64,000 bases of DNA from Yeosuana marina (GCF_011762485.1 NZ_JAAKGI010000037.1:133075-197074), one strand, 5' to 3'. Shown: positions 51,247-61,740, counted from the first letter of the stretch. The notes: generated from the sequence alone by a model not told the origin. Program-made: numbers and translations.

Positions 51247-53378
51247 GACGGGATTTTTCAAATCTAACTTTAAATACAGTTAGTAAACAAGAGACAAGAA
51301 AGAGCACAGAGACACAAGATGTTTGGAACACACCAGAAGGAATTCCTGTAAAAAAACAGTTTTCTAAAGACGATATTAAAGATGCTGAACACTTACAGTT
51401 TGCGGCAGGATTGCCTCCTTTTACAAGAGGACCTTACAGCACAATGTATGTTACCAGACCTTGGACAATTCGTCAATATGCAGGGTTTTCAACAGCTGAA
51501 GAGTCCAATGCATTTTATAGAAGAAACTTAGCAGCCGGACAAAAGGGATTGTCTGTTGCTTTCGATTTAGCGACGCACCGTGGATACGATTCAGATCATC
51601 CGCGTGTAACTGGTGATGTTGGAAAAGCTGGTGTTGCCATCGATTCGATATTAGATATGGAAATTTTATTTGACCAAATTCCGTTAGATAAGATGTCGGT
51701 TTCTATGACCATGAACGGTGCGGTATTGCCTATTATGGCGTTTTATATTGCAGCTGCAAAAAAACAAGGTGTGTCTTTAGATCACTTAAGCGGAACCATT
51801 CAAAACGATATTTTAAAGGAGTTTATGGTGCGTAATACGTATATCTATCCACCATTACCATCGATGAAAATTATTGGGGATATTTTTGAATATACGACCA
51901 AATATATGCCGAAGTTTAACTCTATTTCTATTAGTGGTTACCACATGCAAGAAGCTGGTGCTACGGCCGATATTGAGTTAGCATACACGCTAGCAGATGG
52001 ATTGGAATATATTAGAACAGGATTAGCTTCAGGATTAAAAATAGATGAATTTGCGCCAAGATTATCATTTTTCTGGGCAGTAGGTATGAATCATTTTATG
52101 GAAATTGCTAAAATGCGTGCAGCACGTATGTTGTGGGCAAAAATCATTAAACAATTCAATCCTAAAAATCCAAAATCGATGGCTTTGCGTACACATAGTC
52201 AAACGTCTGGATGGAGTTTAAGCGAGCAAGATCCTTTTAATAATGTCGCCAGAACATGTATTGAGGCGATGGCTGCTGGTTTAGGTGGCACGCAATCTTT
52301 GCATACTAATGCACTTGATGAAGCGATTGCACTTCCAACCGATTTTTCTGCGCGAATTGCACGTAACACCCAAATATATATCCAAGACGAAACGCAAATT
52401 ACAAAAGCGGTCGATCCTTGGGCTGGTTCTTATTATGTAGAATATCTAACTCAGGAAATTGCTAAAAAAGCTTGGAAATTGATTGAGGAAGTTGAAGAAC
52501 TTGGTGGTATGGCAAAAGCTATCGAAACTGGTGTTCCTAAAATGCGTATTGAAGAAGCATCGGCTAGAAAGCAAGCGCGTTTAGATTCTGGGCAAGATAT
52601 TTTAGTTGGGGTTAATAAATTTAGAACCGACGAGAAATCAAATATAGAAATTCTTGAAGTTGATAATTCTGTGGTAAGATTATCACAAATCGAACGTTTA
52701 AAGAAATTAAGAGCGAATAGAAATCAAGATGTTGTCGATGCTAATTTAAAAGCATTATCTGATTGTGCCGAAACAGGAAAAGGTAATTTATTAGAATTAG
52801 CGGTTGAAGCTGCAGAAAATTTTGCAACTTTAGGAGAAATATCAGATGCTTTAGAAGTTCATTTTGGACGACATAAAGCAGATACTAAATTAATAAGTGG
52901 TGTGTATAGTAAAGAAGTAAATAACGATGATACATTTGCAAAAGCGCAAAAATTTGCTGATAAATTTGCAGAGATAGAAGGACGTCGTCCGCGTGTTATG
53001 ATTGCAAAGATGGGTCAAGATGGGCACGATAGAGGCGCTAAAGTAGTGGCATCTAGTTTTGCCGATTTAGGATTTGATGTCGACATGGGACCATTATTTC
53101 AAACACCAGAAGAGGTTGCAAAACAAGCCATTGAAAACGATGTGCATTTTGTTGGAGCTTCTAGTTTGGCGGCCGGACATAAAACACTTATTCCGCAATT
53201 AATTGCGGAGTTAGAAAAACTAGGAAGACCAGATATTATGGTGTTTGCTGGTGGTGTAATTCCAGAGCAAGATTACAATTATTTATTAGAACGCAAAGTA
53301 GCGGCTATTTTCGGACCAGGAACAGTAATTTCTGAAGCAGCTATTTCTATAATGGAGAAATATTTAGAGCAAGAGTAA
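51243..53378 (+). CDS. mutB: Methylmalonyl-CoA mutase large (alpha) subunit
   Basis: The 711-aa catalytic subunit carries [32 protein letters not shown], the radical-enzyme barrel ([40 protein letters not shown]), and a C-terminal cobalamin-binding domain. There D593-G-H595-D-R-G provides the axial histidine. It needs adenosylcobalamin. Its gene overlaps mutA by 4 bp and is followed by a strong terminator, so it ends the operon. The chaperone gene meaB lies nearby on the other strand. No cobalamin riboswitch was seen before these genes. Confidence 0.96.
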   Translation: MRRDFSNLTLNTVSKQETRKSTETQDVWNTPEGIPVKKQFSKDDIKDAEHLQFAAGLPPFTRGPYSTMYVTRPWTIRQYAGFSTAEESNAFYRRNLAAGQKGLSVAFDLATHRGYDSDHPRVTGDVGKAGVAIDSILDMEILFDQIPLDKMSVSMTMNGAVLPIMAFYIAAAKKQGVSLDHLSGTIQNDILKEFMVRNTYIYPPLPSMKIIGDIFEYTTKYMPKFNSISISGYHMQEAGATADIELAYTLADGLEYIRTGLASGLKIDEFAPRLSFFWAVGMNHFMEIAKMRAARMLWAKIIKQFNPKNPKSMALRTHSQTSGWSLSEQDPFNNVARTCIEAMAAGLGGTQSLHTNALDEAIALPTDFSARIARNTQIYIQDETQITKAVDPWAGSYYVEYLTQEIAKKAWKLIEEVEELGGMAKAIETGVPKMRIEEASARKQARLDSGQDILVGVNKFRTDEKSNIEILEVDNSVVRLSQIERLKKLRANRNQDVVDANLKALSDCAETGKGNLLELAVEAAENFATLGEISDALEVHFGRHKADTKLISGVYSKEVNNDDTFAKAQKFADKFAEIEGRRPRVMIAKMGQDGHDRGAKVVASSFADLGFDVDMGPLFQTPEEVAKQAIENDVHFVGASSLAAGHKTLIPQLIAELEKLGRPDIMVFAGGVIPEQDYNYLLERKVAAIFGPGTVISEAAISIMEKYLEQE

Positions 53379-53397
53379 TATATAACTTGTTTGATTT

Positions 53398-53437
53398 AAA
53401 AAAACCACTTGCGTTTTAAAACACAAGTGGTTTTTTT
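53398..53437. terminator. Bidirectional terminator between mutB and the thioesterase gene
   Basis: A 14-bp perfect stem, AAAAAAACCACTTG (53398-53411) with CAAGTGGTTTTTTT (53424-53437), separates two convergent genes. A/T tracts on both sides allow termination in both directions. Confidence 0.88.
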
Positions 53438-53454
53438 ATTTTATACCATTATTT

Positions 53455-54207
53455 TTAAATTCTTTTCCATACGGTTTTGGCGGTCGCACAAACGGTGTTA
53501 CTTCCTTTAACTTTTATGGTATGTTTAAAAGAATGTTTTTGACTGTCTTCGTTGGTCAATGATAAGACAGTATCCCCGTATTCGGCTTCGGCAATAAAAC
53601 GACCATCTATTTGATGTAAATAGTAGTTATCTACAATGTCTTCTGGTATGGATTCAATGGTCCATTGTAAATACCTAATGTTGTTGACATGTTTATTCAT
53701 ATCTGTATCAAATCGGTTGACTTTGAATGTTTTTAGGTGATTTGCCGTGTCAATAGAATCAATTTTTTTCCGAATGTTTTTTTCAATGGATTCTTCGCTA
53801 TAAGAGGACCACTGTTCTTTAATATCTGCAAAAATAGGAATTGGTTTTCGCCTTTCAATATCAAAGAAAAGCCATAAGCCTTTGGCGCGACCTATGATAT
53901 TATGCTGTTCATCAAAAATAAGGTTTTCTCTATATCCTTTAATTGCAGAGTAGCTAGATAACCAGGTTCTAATAGTGATTTTTTCTTTATAATTTGGGTA
54001 ACGATCCATTTGTAAAAAGCCAGAAACTAAAACCCAACCGACATTTTTGCTAAAAAGATCAAATAAACTATGATTTATAGAATAGCAATGGTCTGCTGCT
54101 GTTTCTTCCAATAACCCTAAAATAATTGTAGGCGTTGCTAAGCCTAATTTATTCATTTCAAAATATCGTAGCTCAAATTGTTTGTCAAAATAATTTTGAA
54201 ACTTCAT
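53455..54207 (-). CDS. Acyl-ACP thioesterase (FatA/FatB-like)
   Basis: The 250-aa protein is a double-hotdog thioesterase of the acyl-ACP type. It has the N-terminal FELRYFEMNKLGLATPTIILGLLEETAADHC, then WVLVSGFLQMDRYPNYKEKITIRTWLS, GLWLFFDIERRKPIPI, and in the second half DTDMNKHVNNIRYLQW, which holds the Asp-Asn-His pieces of the catalytic site. It should release free fatty acids from ACP. It lies 34 bp from meaB on the same strand but has no evident link to methylmalonyl-CoA chemistry. Confidence 0.9.
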   Translation of the reverse strand: MKFQNYFDKQFELRYFEMNKLGLATPTIILGLLEETAADHCYSINHSLFDLFSKNVGWVLVSGFLQMDRYPNYKEKITIRTWLSSYSAIKGYRENLIFDEQHNIIGRAKGLWLFFDIERRKPIPIFADIKEQWSSYSEESIEKNIRKKIDSIDTANHLKTFKVNRFDTDMNKHVNNIRYLQWTIESIPEDIVDNYYLHQIDGRFIAEAEYGDTVLSLTNEDSQKHSFKHTIKVKGSNTVCATAKTVWKRI

Positions 54208-54241
54208 TTTTTATGATTTCAGAAAATATTAAATATCTTTC

Positions 54242-55249
54242 TTATTGAAAAGATGCTTTAAACTGCTTAATTATTTTTTGTGCTGCTTTTACGGGTGAAA
54301 TTTTAGAAGAAATAATATCTTTCTTTAGAATAGAAAGTTCGTCAGAAATATCTTTAGAACCATAAAACATGTGTTTTAGTTCTTCATTAATATTATCATA
54401 CATCCAGCGTATTTTTTGATGATTTCTGTTTTTTGTGAAGTAACCATTTTTGGTAACCAGTTCTTTATATTTTAAGACTTCATCCCAAACCGCATCAATG
54501 CCCGTGTTTTTTGTTGAAGAGGCCTTTGTAACTACCGGAGACCATCCAGATTCAGATTGCGGAAAAATATGTAATGCATTTTGGTATTGTAATCGTGCCA
54601 TTTCACTCATACGAATATTATCACCATCGGCTTTATTGATAACCACCATATCGGCCATTTCCATAATGCCTTTTTTAATCCCTTGGAGTTCGTCACCAGC
54701 ACCAGCGAGCATTAAGAGTAAAAAGAAATCGGTCATACCATGAACAGCGGTTTCCGATTGTCCAACGCCAACAGTTTCAATTAAAATAACATCGTATCCA
54801 GCGGCTTCACAAAGTAACATGCTTTCTGCTGTTTTATTGGCAACACCGCCAAGGGTTTCACCAGAAGCCGAAGGTCGGATATAAGCATTTTCTAAATTAC
54901 TTAACTCTTCCATCCGGGTTTTATCACCTAAAATACTTCCTTTTGAACGTTGGCTACTTGGGTCTATCGATAAAATAGCGACTTTATGTCCTTGGTTAAT
55001 AAGGTGTTTTCCAAAAGCTTCAATAAACGTACTTTTTCCAACACCAGGCACCCCCGTTATTCCTATACGTATAGAATTTCCAGAGGTAGGTAAAATAGCC
55101 TGAATAATATCTTTGGCGAGCAATTTATCACTTTCTAAATTACTTTCTATAATAGTTATTGCTCTGGATAAAATAACTCTATCGCCATTTAAAACACCGT
55201 CAATGTATGCTTGTGTAGTTAGCCTATTTTTTGGTTTGTATGCTTTCAT
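54242..55249 (-). CDS. meaB: MeaB-type GTPase, methylmalonyl-CoA mutase chaperone
   Basis: The 335-aa G3E-family GTPase (formerly called ArgK) protects the mutase and gates its cobalamin loading. The P-loop is GVPGVGKS (66-73), followed by SIDPSSQRSKGSILGDKTRM, the MeaB-typical RPSASGETLGGVANKT, ETVGVGQSE (switch region) and NKADGDN for guanine specificity. It lies opposite in strand to mutAB, which end 860 bp away. A -7 box for this gene is seen at 55296-55303. Length and motifs are complete. Confidence 0.95.
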   Translation of the reverse strand: MKAYKPKNRLTTQAYIDGVLNGDRVILSRAITIIESNLESDKLLAKDIIQAILPTSGNSIRIGITGVPGVGKSTFIEAFGKHLINQGHKVAILSIDPSSQRSKGSILGDKTRMEELSNLENAYIRPSASGETLGGVANKTAESMLLCEAAGYDVILIETVGVGQSETAVHGMTDFFLLLMLAGAGDELQGIKKGIMEMADMVVINKADGDNIRMSEMARLQYQNALHIFPQSESGWSPVVTKASSTKNTGIDAVWDEVLKYKELVTKNGYFTKNRNHQKIRWMYDNINEELKHMFYGSKDISDELSILKKDIISSKISPVKAAQKIIKQFKASFQ

Positions 55250-55295
55250 TTTTAGAATAGAAAGTTAACCCTTTTTTATTGGTTAACTACCAAAA

Positions 55296-55303
55296 CAAAG
55301 ATA
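55296..55303 (-). promoter_or_regulatory. -7 element (TATCTTTG on the minus strand) of meaB
   Basis: CAAAGATA on the forward strand gives TATCTTTG for the leftward meaB gene, 46 bp before its ATG. No TTG stands at the ideal -33 spacing. Confidence 0.5.
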
Positions 55304-55382
55304 CTCATATTGAAAAAAAGCACCATAAATAACGAGCCGTTTTTCTTTTATTCTTTGAAAAAAATAAAAAGAAATTAGTTTC

Positions 55383-56495
55383 TTAATCGACCCATTCTGC
55401 AATAAACAAATTGGTATCTCTTCCGCCTCCATTATGCCTATTTGATGAAAACGCTAAATATTTACCGTCGTTGGAAAACACAGGAAACGCATCAAAGGTT
55501 TCGCTATGAGTGATGCGTTCTAAATTTTTTCCGTCAAGGTCAATCATATATAAATTAAAAGGAAAACCTCTTTCGGATTCAAAATTTGATGAGAACAATA
55601 TTTTTTTGCCCGATGGATGAAAAAACGGACTCCAATTGGCATTTCCTAAATTGGTTAATTGGCGTAAGTCTGTTCCATCCGCATTACAAATGTACAACTC
55701 CATTTCGGTAGGTTCTACCAATCCGTTGGCTAAAAGATCTTTGTATGCTTTTATCTCTTCATCGGTCTTTGGTCGTGAAGAACGAAAAATTAATTTGGTG
55801 CCATCTGGAGAGAAAAACGCACCCCCATCATAGCCTAATTCGTTGGTTATTTGCTTAACATCTGTGCCATCAATATTCATAGTGTAAAGTTCTAAATCGC
55901 CACTGCGCGTTGATGTGAAAACTATTTTGTCGCCTTTAGGCGATACAGTAGCTTCAGCGTCATATCCTGGTTCGTTGGTAAGCTGTCCTGTGATATTTCC
56001 GTCAAGATCTGCTACAAAAATGTCGAAAGAATCATAAACCGGCCACACATATTTCCCATTTTTTCTTAGCGGCACTTCAGGACAATTTTCATCTACTAAA
56101 TGAGTAGACGCATATACAAAGTGTTTGTTATCGGGAAGGAAATATGCGCAGGTTGTTCGCCCTTTACCAGTACTAATCATTGGCGGTTTCGAGTCTTTAA
56201 AAGTCTCTCCAAAATTCATTAAAAACATTTGATCACAATTAAGACCCCAATTTTTATTGTTAGATTGAAATATTAATTGCTTGTCATTAAAACTCCAGTA
56301 AGCCTCCGCATTATCACCACCAAACGTGATTTGTTTTATAGATTTAAAGTGTTTCTCTTCTGGAAAAATTAACGTATCTTTTTTTGTTTCAATGGATGCT
56401 TCAGAAGTATTTGCCTCTTTAGAGGATTCTTTGTTTTTCACATCTTTACATGATAAAAAGCAGAAAAAAACTGATAAAATTATGACGATTTTCAT
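55383..56495 (-). CDS. TolB-like (PD40/WD40) beta-propeller lipoprotein
   Basis: The 370-aa lipoprotein (lipid C in FLSCKD, about residue 16) has at least five PD40-type repeats. These are of the form SPDGTKLIFRSSR, SPKGDKIVFTSTRSGD(L)ELYTMNIDGT, HPSGKKILFSSNFE and SNDGKYLAFSSNRHNGG, building a beta propeller. No protease domain is attached. Such proteins often bind peptides or polysaccharides. Here the function is unknown. It lies alone, divergent from the M28 peptidase gene. Confidence 0.85.
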   Translation of the reverse strand: MKIVIILSVFFCFLSCKDVKNKESSKEANTSEASIETKKDTLIFPEEKHFKSIKQITFGGDNAEAYWSFNDKQLIFQSNNKNWGLNCDQMFLMNFGETFKDSKPPMISTGKGRTTCAYFLPDNKHFVYASTHLVDENCPEVPLRKNGKYVWPVYDSFDIFVADLDGNITGQLTNEPGYDAEATVSPKGDKIVFTSTRSGDLELYTMNIDGTDVKQITNELGYDGGAFFSPDGTKLIFRSSRPKTDEEIKAYKDLLANGLVEPTEMELYICNADGTDLRQLTNLGNANWSPFFHPSGKKILFSSNFESERGFPFNLYMIDLDGKNLERITHSETFDAFPVFSNDGKYLAFSSNRHNGGGRDTNLFIAEWVD

Positions 56496-56678
56496 TTTTT
56501 AAACTATTTTAGATAAAAATAAACAATCTTATCAATTGATTGATTTTTATTCATAATTTTTTATCAAACTTAAAAAATAGTAGGTACTATGAAATATCAG
56601 TTAACAAAAAAAGTGTATCAATATCATTCGTTTTTAAGGGTATTACATCTTACTGCTAAAACAATACAAATTAAACAG

Positions 56679-57905
56679 ATGAAATCAATTTATATACTGT
56701 TGGCAATAGGTTTATTTATTTCATGTAAAAAAGAAAAGCCTGTTGAAGTAACTATGAAAGACGACGTTGTTTTGTTGGCTTCAGACAGTCTTCATGGAAG
56801 ACAAACAGGTACATCTTATGAGATTTTAGCTGCTGATTATATTGCTAATAGATTTAAGAATTTAGGTTTAGAACCTAAAGGAGTTAAAGGTTATTTTCAA
56901 GAGTTTTCATTTAAAGATAAAAGTGATCCACATGGAAACGTGAATTATGTGAGTAAATCTGAAGATAGTACTACTACAGGAACGAATGTCATCGCATATT
57001 TAAATAATAATGCCGAGAACACTGTTGTTATTGGAGCTCATTATGATCATTTAGGAATGGGTATTGAAGGCTCTTTGTATAGAGGAGATACGCCGCAAAT
57101 TCATAATGGCGCTGATGATAATGCTAGTGGTGTTGCCGCTATGCTTCATTTAGCGAAGCAACTAAAAACAATAAACACGAATAATAATTATTTGTTTATT
57201 GCCTTTTCAGGTGAAGAAATGGGGCTGTTGGGGTCTAATTATTTTGTAAAGAATCCAACAATTGATTTAAAGAAGGTCGATTATATGCTTAATATGGATA
57301 TGGTGGGTAGGCTGAATGATGAGAAAGCAATAGCTGTTCATGGTGTGGGTACGTCACCGATTTTTAAACAAGTTCTTTTTTCTAACAAAGGAGATTTTAA
57401 AATTGCTGAACACGAATCTGGTGTGGGGCCAAGCGATCATACCTCATTTTATTTAATGGACATACCTGTTTTGCATTTTTTTACGGGTCAGCATGAAGAT
57501 TACCATAAACCTTCTGATGATGCAGATAAGTTGAATTATGAAGGAATGGAAGAGATTACTCAATTTATATTGTCAATCATTACAGAATTAAATGATGATG
57601 GTAAAATAGCTTTTAGGAAAACAAAGAATGAAAGTCAGGAAGTGCCTGCTTTTAAAGTTACTTTAGGAGTTGTGCCTGATTATTTATTTAGTGGTAAAGG
57701 AATGCGAATTGATGGTGTTAGCGAAGATAAACCTGCTCAAAAAGCTGGAATGCAAAAAGGAGATATTGTGGTTAAAATGGGTGATTATGGGGTTGAAGAC
57801 ATGATGAGTTATATGAAATCACTTGGTAAATTTGAAAAAGGTAGTACCACTAAAGTAAGTGTAAAAAGAGGTGATGAGATACTCGTTTTAGATGTTACTT
57901 TTTAA
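56679..57905 (+). CDS. M28-family metallopeptidase lipoprotein with C-terminal PDZ domain
   Basis: Residues before ATG 56679 in this frame would stand in front of a clean lipoprotein signal (MKSIYILLAIGLFISCKKE), so I start here (408 aa). The M28 zinc-binding residues are present: GAHYDHLG, NGADDNASGVAAM, the catalytic Glu in SGEEMGLLGS, NMDMVGR, and SDHTSFY with a later H in EDYHKPSDDADK. A PDZ domain follows at about 320-408 (GVVPDYLFSGKGMRIDGVSEDKPAQKAGMQKGD). It is an aminopeptidase-like enzyme probably tethered in the periplasm. Its stop is 8 bp from the convergent glycosyltransferase stop. No terminator is seen between them. Confidence 0.9.
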   Translation: MKSIYILLAIGLFISCKKEKPVEVTMKDDVVLLASDSLHGRQTGTSYEILAADYIANRFKNLGLEPKGVKGYFQEFSFKDKSDPHGNVNYVSKSEDSTTTGTNVIAYLNNNAENTVVIGAHYDHLGMGIEGSLYRGDTPQIHNGADDNASGVAAMLHLAKQLKTINTNNNYLFIAFSGEEMGLLGSNYFVKNPTIDLKKVDYMLNMDMVGRLNDEKAIAVHGVGTSPIFKQVLFSNKGDFKIAEHESGVGPSDHTSFYLMDIPVLHFFTGQHEDYHKPSDDADKLNYEGMEEITQFILSIITELNDDGKIAFRKTKNESQEVPAFKVTLGVVPDYLFSGKGMRIDGVSEDKPAQKAGMQKGDIVVKMGDYGVEDMMSYMKSLGKFEKGSTTKVSVKRGDEILVLDVTF

Positions 57906-57913
57906 TAAGTACA

Positions 57914-59404
57914 TTACACTTTAGAGAATACACTTTTAGTAAACACATATCCAAATCCTAAGAATAACATCAGGTGAAAAGGGAATAAACCAAAATCACC
58001 TCCTTGGTTGCCAACAACAAAAGCGCTGTACATACCAAAGGCAAAATAGAGGGTTAAAATACCTTCAAACAAGACATGTATAGAAAGTCCTTTTTTAATG
58101 TATTTATTATCTTTCCAACTATCTTTTAAGGAATTTATATTGAACTTTGGAGTACGTATAAATTCACTTTTTTTACCAAAATGACCTTCTAGAACAGCTA
58201 TGGAATTATGTAATGAAAAGCCCATAGCAATCGAGAAAAAGGTAAAAAACATCCCTATATATTTAATGAAATTTTTCACGCCACTTCCATATATATTTTT
58301 GTACATAATCCAATAACAAATAAAGAATATAACAGTACTTATTACAAAAAAGCTCATCACATAAAAATAGGGTTTTAAATGAGCATATTCATTTTTAATA
58401 TAGAGCATAGGTATACTCAAAACAGCAACGATAAGAACATTTAAAAACATGGTACTATTAAGTAAATGTAGGACGCCATGTACTTTAGTTTTAGTAGAAA
58501 TGTTTTCATTCTTTAAAACACGCCAAAGCATTTTTCTAAAGTTTTCAGCACCACCTTTGTTCCATCTAAATTGTTGAGATCTTGCTGCGCTTATAATAAC
58601 AGGAAGTTCGGCCGGCGTTTCAACGTCTTCAAGGTATTTGAATTTCCAGTTTTTAAGTTGCGCTCTATAGCTTAAATCAAGATCTTCCGTTAGTGTGTCA
58701 CCTTCCCAGTTTCCAGCATCTAATATGCATGATTTTCTCCAAACACCAGCAGTACCATTAAAATTGATAAAATGACCTTTACTGTTTCGTCCAACTTGTT
58801 CTAAGGTAAAATGTGCATCCAAGGCAAAAGCTTGAATTTTTGTGAGTATGGAATAATTACGATTGATATGTCCCCATCGTGTTTGAACAACACCTATTTC
58901 TTCATTTTTGAAATATGGAATCGTTTTTTTAAGCCAATCTTTTTTAGGAAGAAAATCAGAATCAAAAATGGCTATAAATTCTCCTTTGGCAACTTTTAAT
59001 CCTTCTTTTAGGGCGCCAGCTTTAAAGCCAGTTCTATCTGTTCTGGTTATTTGTTTAATGTCTAGACCGGTAAGTTTTAATTTTTCGATTTGGTCGAAAG
59101 TTGATTTTACTGTTTCATCGGTTGAATCATCTAAAACCTGAATTTCTAGTTTATCTTTAGGGTAATCAAGTAAGGCAATATTATCAAGTAAGCGTTCCAT
59201 AACATACATTTCGTTATAAACGGGTAGCTGTATGGTTACAAACGGAATTTCATCTGGATTTGAAAAATCGAAAACCGCAGAATCATCAATATGTTTTTTG
59301 GACGCTAAATAATTAAATAATAAGTTAAGTTGAGCCAATGCATACAAAAATATGAGTAAAAGTGCAATGGTATAAATAACTATAGTAAGTGTAGCAAAAA
59401 TCAT
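57914..59404 (-). CDS. Processive family-2 glycosyltransferase, membrane-bound
   Basis: The 496-aa protein has an N-terminal membrane segment and a GT2 domain. It shows VTIQLPVYNEMYVMERLLDNIA, DDSTDET, DSDFLPKKDW (DxD), TEDLDLSYRAQLKNWKFKYL (TED) and QQFRWNKGG (QxxRW), the complete set of processive synthase-like enzymes. Four to five C-terminal membrane segments follow. It should use a nucleotide sugar to extend a polysaccharide or glycolipid. The product is unknown. No BcsB or PilZ partner is present. Its start overlaps the stop of the second GT2 gene by 4 bp (ATGA), so they are coupled. Confidence 0.9.
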   Translation of the reverse strand: MIFATLTIVIYTIALLLIFLYALAQLNLLFNYLASKKHIDDSAVFDFSNPDEIPFVTIQLPVYNEMYVMERLLDNIALLDYPKDKLEIQVLDDSTDETVKSTFDQIEKLKLTGLDIKQITRTDRTGFKAGALKEGLKVAKGEFIAIFDSDFLPKKDWLKKTIPYFKNEEIGVVQTRWGHINRNYSILTKIQAFALDAHFTLEQVGRNSKGHFINFNGTAGVWRKSCILDAGNWEGDTLTEDLDLSYRAQLKNWKFKYLEDVETPAELPVIISAARSQQFRWNKGGAENFRKMLWRVLKNENISTKTKVHGVLHLLNSTMFLNVLIVAVLSIPMLYIKNEYAHLKPYFYVMSFFVISTVIFFICYWIMYKNIYGSGVKNFIKYIGMFFTFFSIAMGFSLHNSIAVLEGHFGKKSEFIRTPKFNINSLKDSWKDNKYIKKGLSIHVLFEGILTLYFAFGMYSAFVVGNQGGDFGLFPFHLMLFLGFGYVFTKSVFSKV

Positions 59405-60093
59405 TTTTTAATACTGTATTTAAAAATCCAACCTAAAATTTTAAAGCCTGCAAAGATACTACCTTTTAATGTTCCAGACACTTTTGAGACACCAATTCTT
59501 TGTTTATATTTTACAGGAACTTCAATATATGATAACTTTTGTTTTAAAGCTTTTAATTGCATTTCAACAGTCCATCCATAGGTTTTGTCTTCCATATGCA
59601 AATCTACTAACTTTTGATATTTTATAGCTCTAAATGGTCCTAAATCTGTAAAACGTGCACCATAAATAAGTTTCATCAAAAATGTTGCTAGCCAATTACC
59701 AAACACTTGTTGAGGTGTCATTGAATTAGATTCTCTTAATTGTTTTACACGAGCTCCAATAACCAAATCAATATTATCATTAATAATGGGTTGTACTAGT
59801 TTAGTAAGTTCTTCAGGATAATCGCTGTAATCACCATCTAAAAACACAATAATTTCTGGTTTTATTGATTGATTTGCTATGTAATCCATTCCTTTCAAAC
59901 AGGCATAACCATAACCCTTTCTGGTTTCAGTTAATACGGTAGCACCAGCATTAGTGGCATTTTTTGCAGTATCATCATTAGAATTATTATTAACAACTAT
60001 AATTTCGTTAACAATTTTTGGTATGTCATTTATAACATTTGCTATAGAATCTTCTTCATTATAAGCAGGAATGATGACTTTTATGATGGGCAT
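59401..60093 (-). CDS. Family-2 glycosyltransferase, dolichyl-phosphate-mannose-synthase-like
   Basis: The 230-aa protein has a GT-A fold: IKVIIPAYNEEDSIANVI, VVNNNSNDDT, FLDGDYSDYPEEL with DGD metal site, LVIGAR, and TDLGPFRAIKY. A weakly hydrophobic C-terminus follows (GSIFAGFKILGWIFKY). It resembles polyprenyl-phosphate sugar transferases and should charge a lipid carrier or make a glycolipid. It lies 48 bp after the iron-sulfur protein gene and overlaps the next GT2 gene by 4 bp. Partner and substrate are unknown. Confidence 0.9.
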   Translation of the reverse strand: MPIIKVIIPAYNEEDSIANVINDIPKIVNEIIVVNNNSNDDTAKNATNAGATVLTETRKGYGYACLKGMDYIANQSIKPEIIVFLDGDYSDYPEELTKLVQPIINDNIDLVIGARVKQLRESNSMTPQQVFGNWLATFLMKLIYGARFTDLGPFRAIKYQKLVDLHMEDKTYGWTVEMQLKALKQKLSYIEVPVKYKQRIGVSKVSGTLKGSIFAGFKILGWIFKYSIKK

Positions 60094-60141
60094 AAAGTAT
60101 TAACTAATAGGTTGCAAAAGTACAATACTTTTATGAATTTT

Positions 60142-61740
60142 TTAACGTTTTATTAAATCTATTAAGTCAACATCATTTCCTAGTAAAATATCACGGGAAT
60201 TGATACGGTTTTTAAGGTTTCGGTTTTCCAATTTTAGTACGCCTCTTGGACAAACGGCACTACAAACGCCACAGCCAACACAGCTACTTCTTACAATATT
60301 TTCGCCTTTTTGAGCATAAACTCGAACATCAATTCCCATTTCACAGTAGGTAGAGCAGTTACCACAGGAAATGCATTGTCCACCATTAGTTGTAATTCTA
60401 AATTTTGAAAACAGTCTTTGTTGGAATCCTAAGATAGCAGCCATAGGACAACCAAAACGGCACCAAACTCTGTTTCCTAAAATAGGGTAGAAGCCTGTTC
60501 CTACAACACCTGAAAATATGGAACCAATATATAAGCCATAGGCTGAGCGGAGACTACTTGATTTTATGAGGAAGATTTTATCAGTTGTTCCAGTATAATG
60601 CATTATGAAAAGCGCTGCAATGATTATAAAATATCCAATAGCTCCATAACGCGCATCTTTTCCTAATTCTTGACGTTTGAATAACATAACGACGGCAAAA
60701 ACTGAAGTTAAAAGTATACCAATACTTAAAAGAAACGCACTTCGTGTTAACCAAAATTTGTCGGGATCACTTCCTAAATAGGTATAAATCACAGAAATCG
60801 TCATAATCACAGAAAACACTAAAACGGTATGAATAAGCCAGCGTTCTAACTTCCACGCCGATAGTTTTTTGCTACTTAGTTGTCTAAAGGAATCACCTGC
60901 GGTTTCGGCTAAGGCACCACAGCCACAAACCCAAGAGCAATACCATCGTTTCCCGTATTTATAAGTTAAAATAGGGGACACCACAAAGACGGATAACACA
61001 CCAAAAATTAATAAGGCTAAACCGAGCGTTCCTGATGATAAAAATCCATTTATAGACCAGCCATCAAAAAGATAATAGTTTAATGGCCACATGCTTTTTA
61101 AATCGTAGTAGGGTAAATTATAATGCGGACTTTCATTTAATCTAGCCATGAATTCCGGAATTAAAAAAGCAAAGCCTAGTTGAAAGAACATAACCGATAC
61201 GGTTCGCAATTGCTGGTAGCGATTATGGCGATATTTTAATATGAATTTATAACCAAAAACAAGAATAGCTAAGGTGTAAAGTGTGCCATAAACAAACCAT
61301 TGACTTGCAGGTCTTCCACTTAATAAAAGACTTAACGGATCAAAGAGGGCAATTAACCCTGTATTAGATGCGCCTTTGGATGCTAAGCCTAAATACTGTG
61401 GATAAAAATAAAGGACGATGTAAAATAAGGTTAAAATAATACCTATAGCCCAACCTAAAACGCCTCTTGACGATATAGATTTAAACCATACTCCATCATT
61501 TTTTATACCTTTCGATGTATTGAGATAAGCAGCATTTGAAAATATGAAAACTCCAATAAAAATGGAACCTAGAGCAACAGAAATCGTCAAACCTCTATTA
61601 GGAAAGGAGACATTAAAAAGAGCTAATACAAAAATAAAAAGACCTAAAACTCCAATAAAAACAGCAGTTTTTTGAGATACTGTAAGGTCTTGAGCATTTG
61701 GTTTAGCCAACGACATACTTTCTTCTAAGTTCTTATTCAT
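60142..61740 (-). CDS. Membrane-bound 4Fe-4S protein (NapH/RdxA-like)
   Basis: The 532-aa protein has about ten hydrophobic segments and a C-terminal 2x[4Fe-4S] domain. Cluster one uses C456, C459, C462 and C466, and cluster two uses C487, C490, C493 and C497 followed by P. Earlier CSWVCGCG and CRFGCPM motifs are those of NapH/PceC/RdxA-type proteins (membrane electron carriers). It probably takes electrons from the FAD oxidoreductase encoded just before it, with only 1 bp between genes, and passes them to a quinol or periplasmic acceptor (inference). The terminal enzyme is not identified here. Confidence 0.87.
   Translation of the reverse strand: MNKNLEESMSLAKPNAQDLTVSQKTAVFIGVLGLFIFVLALFNVSFPNRGLTISVALGSIFIGVFIFSNAAYLNTSKGIKNDGVWFKSISSRGVLGWAIGIILTLFYIVLYFYPQYLGLASKGASNTGLIALFDPLSLLLSGRPASQWFVYGTLYTLAILVFGYKFILKYRHNRYQQLRTVSVMFFQLGFAFLIPEFMARLNESPHYNLPYYDLKSMWPLNYYLFDGWSINGFLSSGTLGLALLIFGVLSVFVVSPILTYKYGKRWYCSWVCGCGALAETAGDSFRQLSSKKLSAWKLERWLIHTVLVFSVIMTISVIYTYLGSDPDKFWLTRSAFLLSIGILLTSVFAVVMLFKRQELGKDARYGAIGYFIIIAALFIMHYTGTTDKIFLIKSSSLRSAYGLYIGSIFSGVVGTGFYPILGNRVWCRFGCPMAAILGFQQRLFSKFRITTNGGQCISCGNCSTYCEMGIDVRVYAQKGENIVRSSCVGCGVCSAVCPRGVLKLENRNLKNRINSRDILLGNDVDLIDLIKR

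Noticed and set aside
56589..56678. Upstream start of the M28 peptidase gene
   Set aside because: The extra 30 residues would precede a clean lipoprotein signal that starts at 56679.
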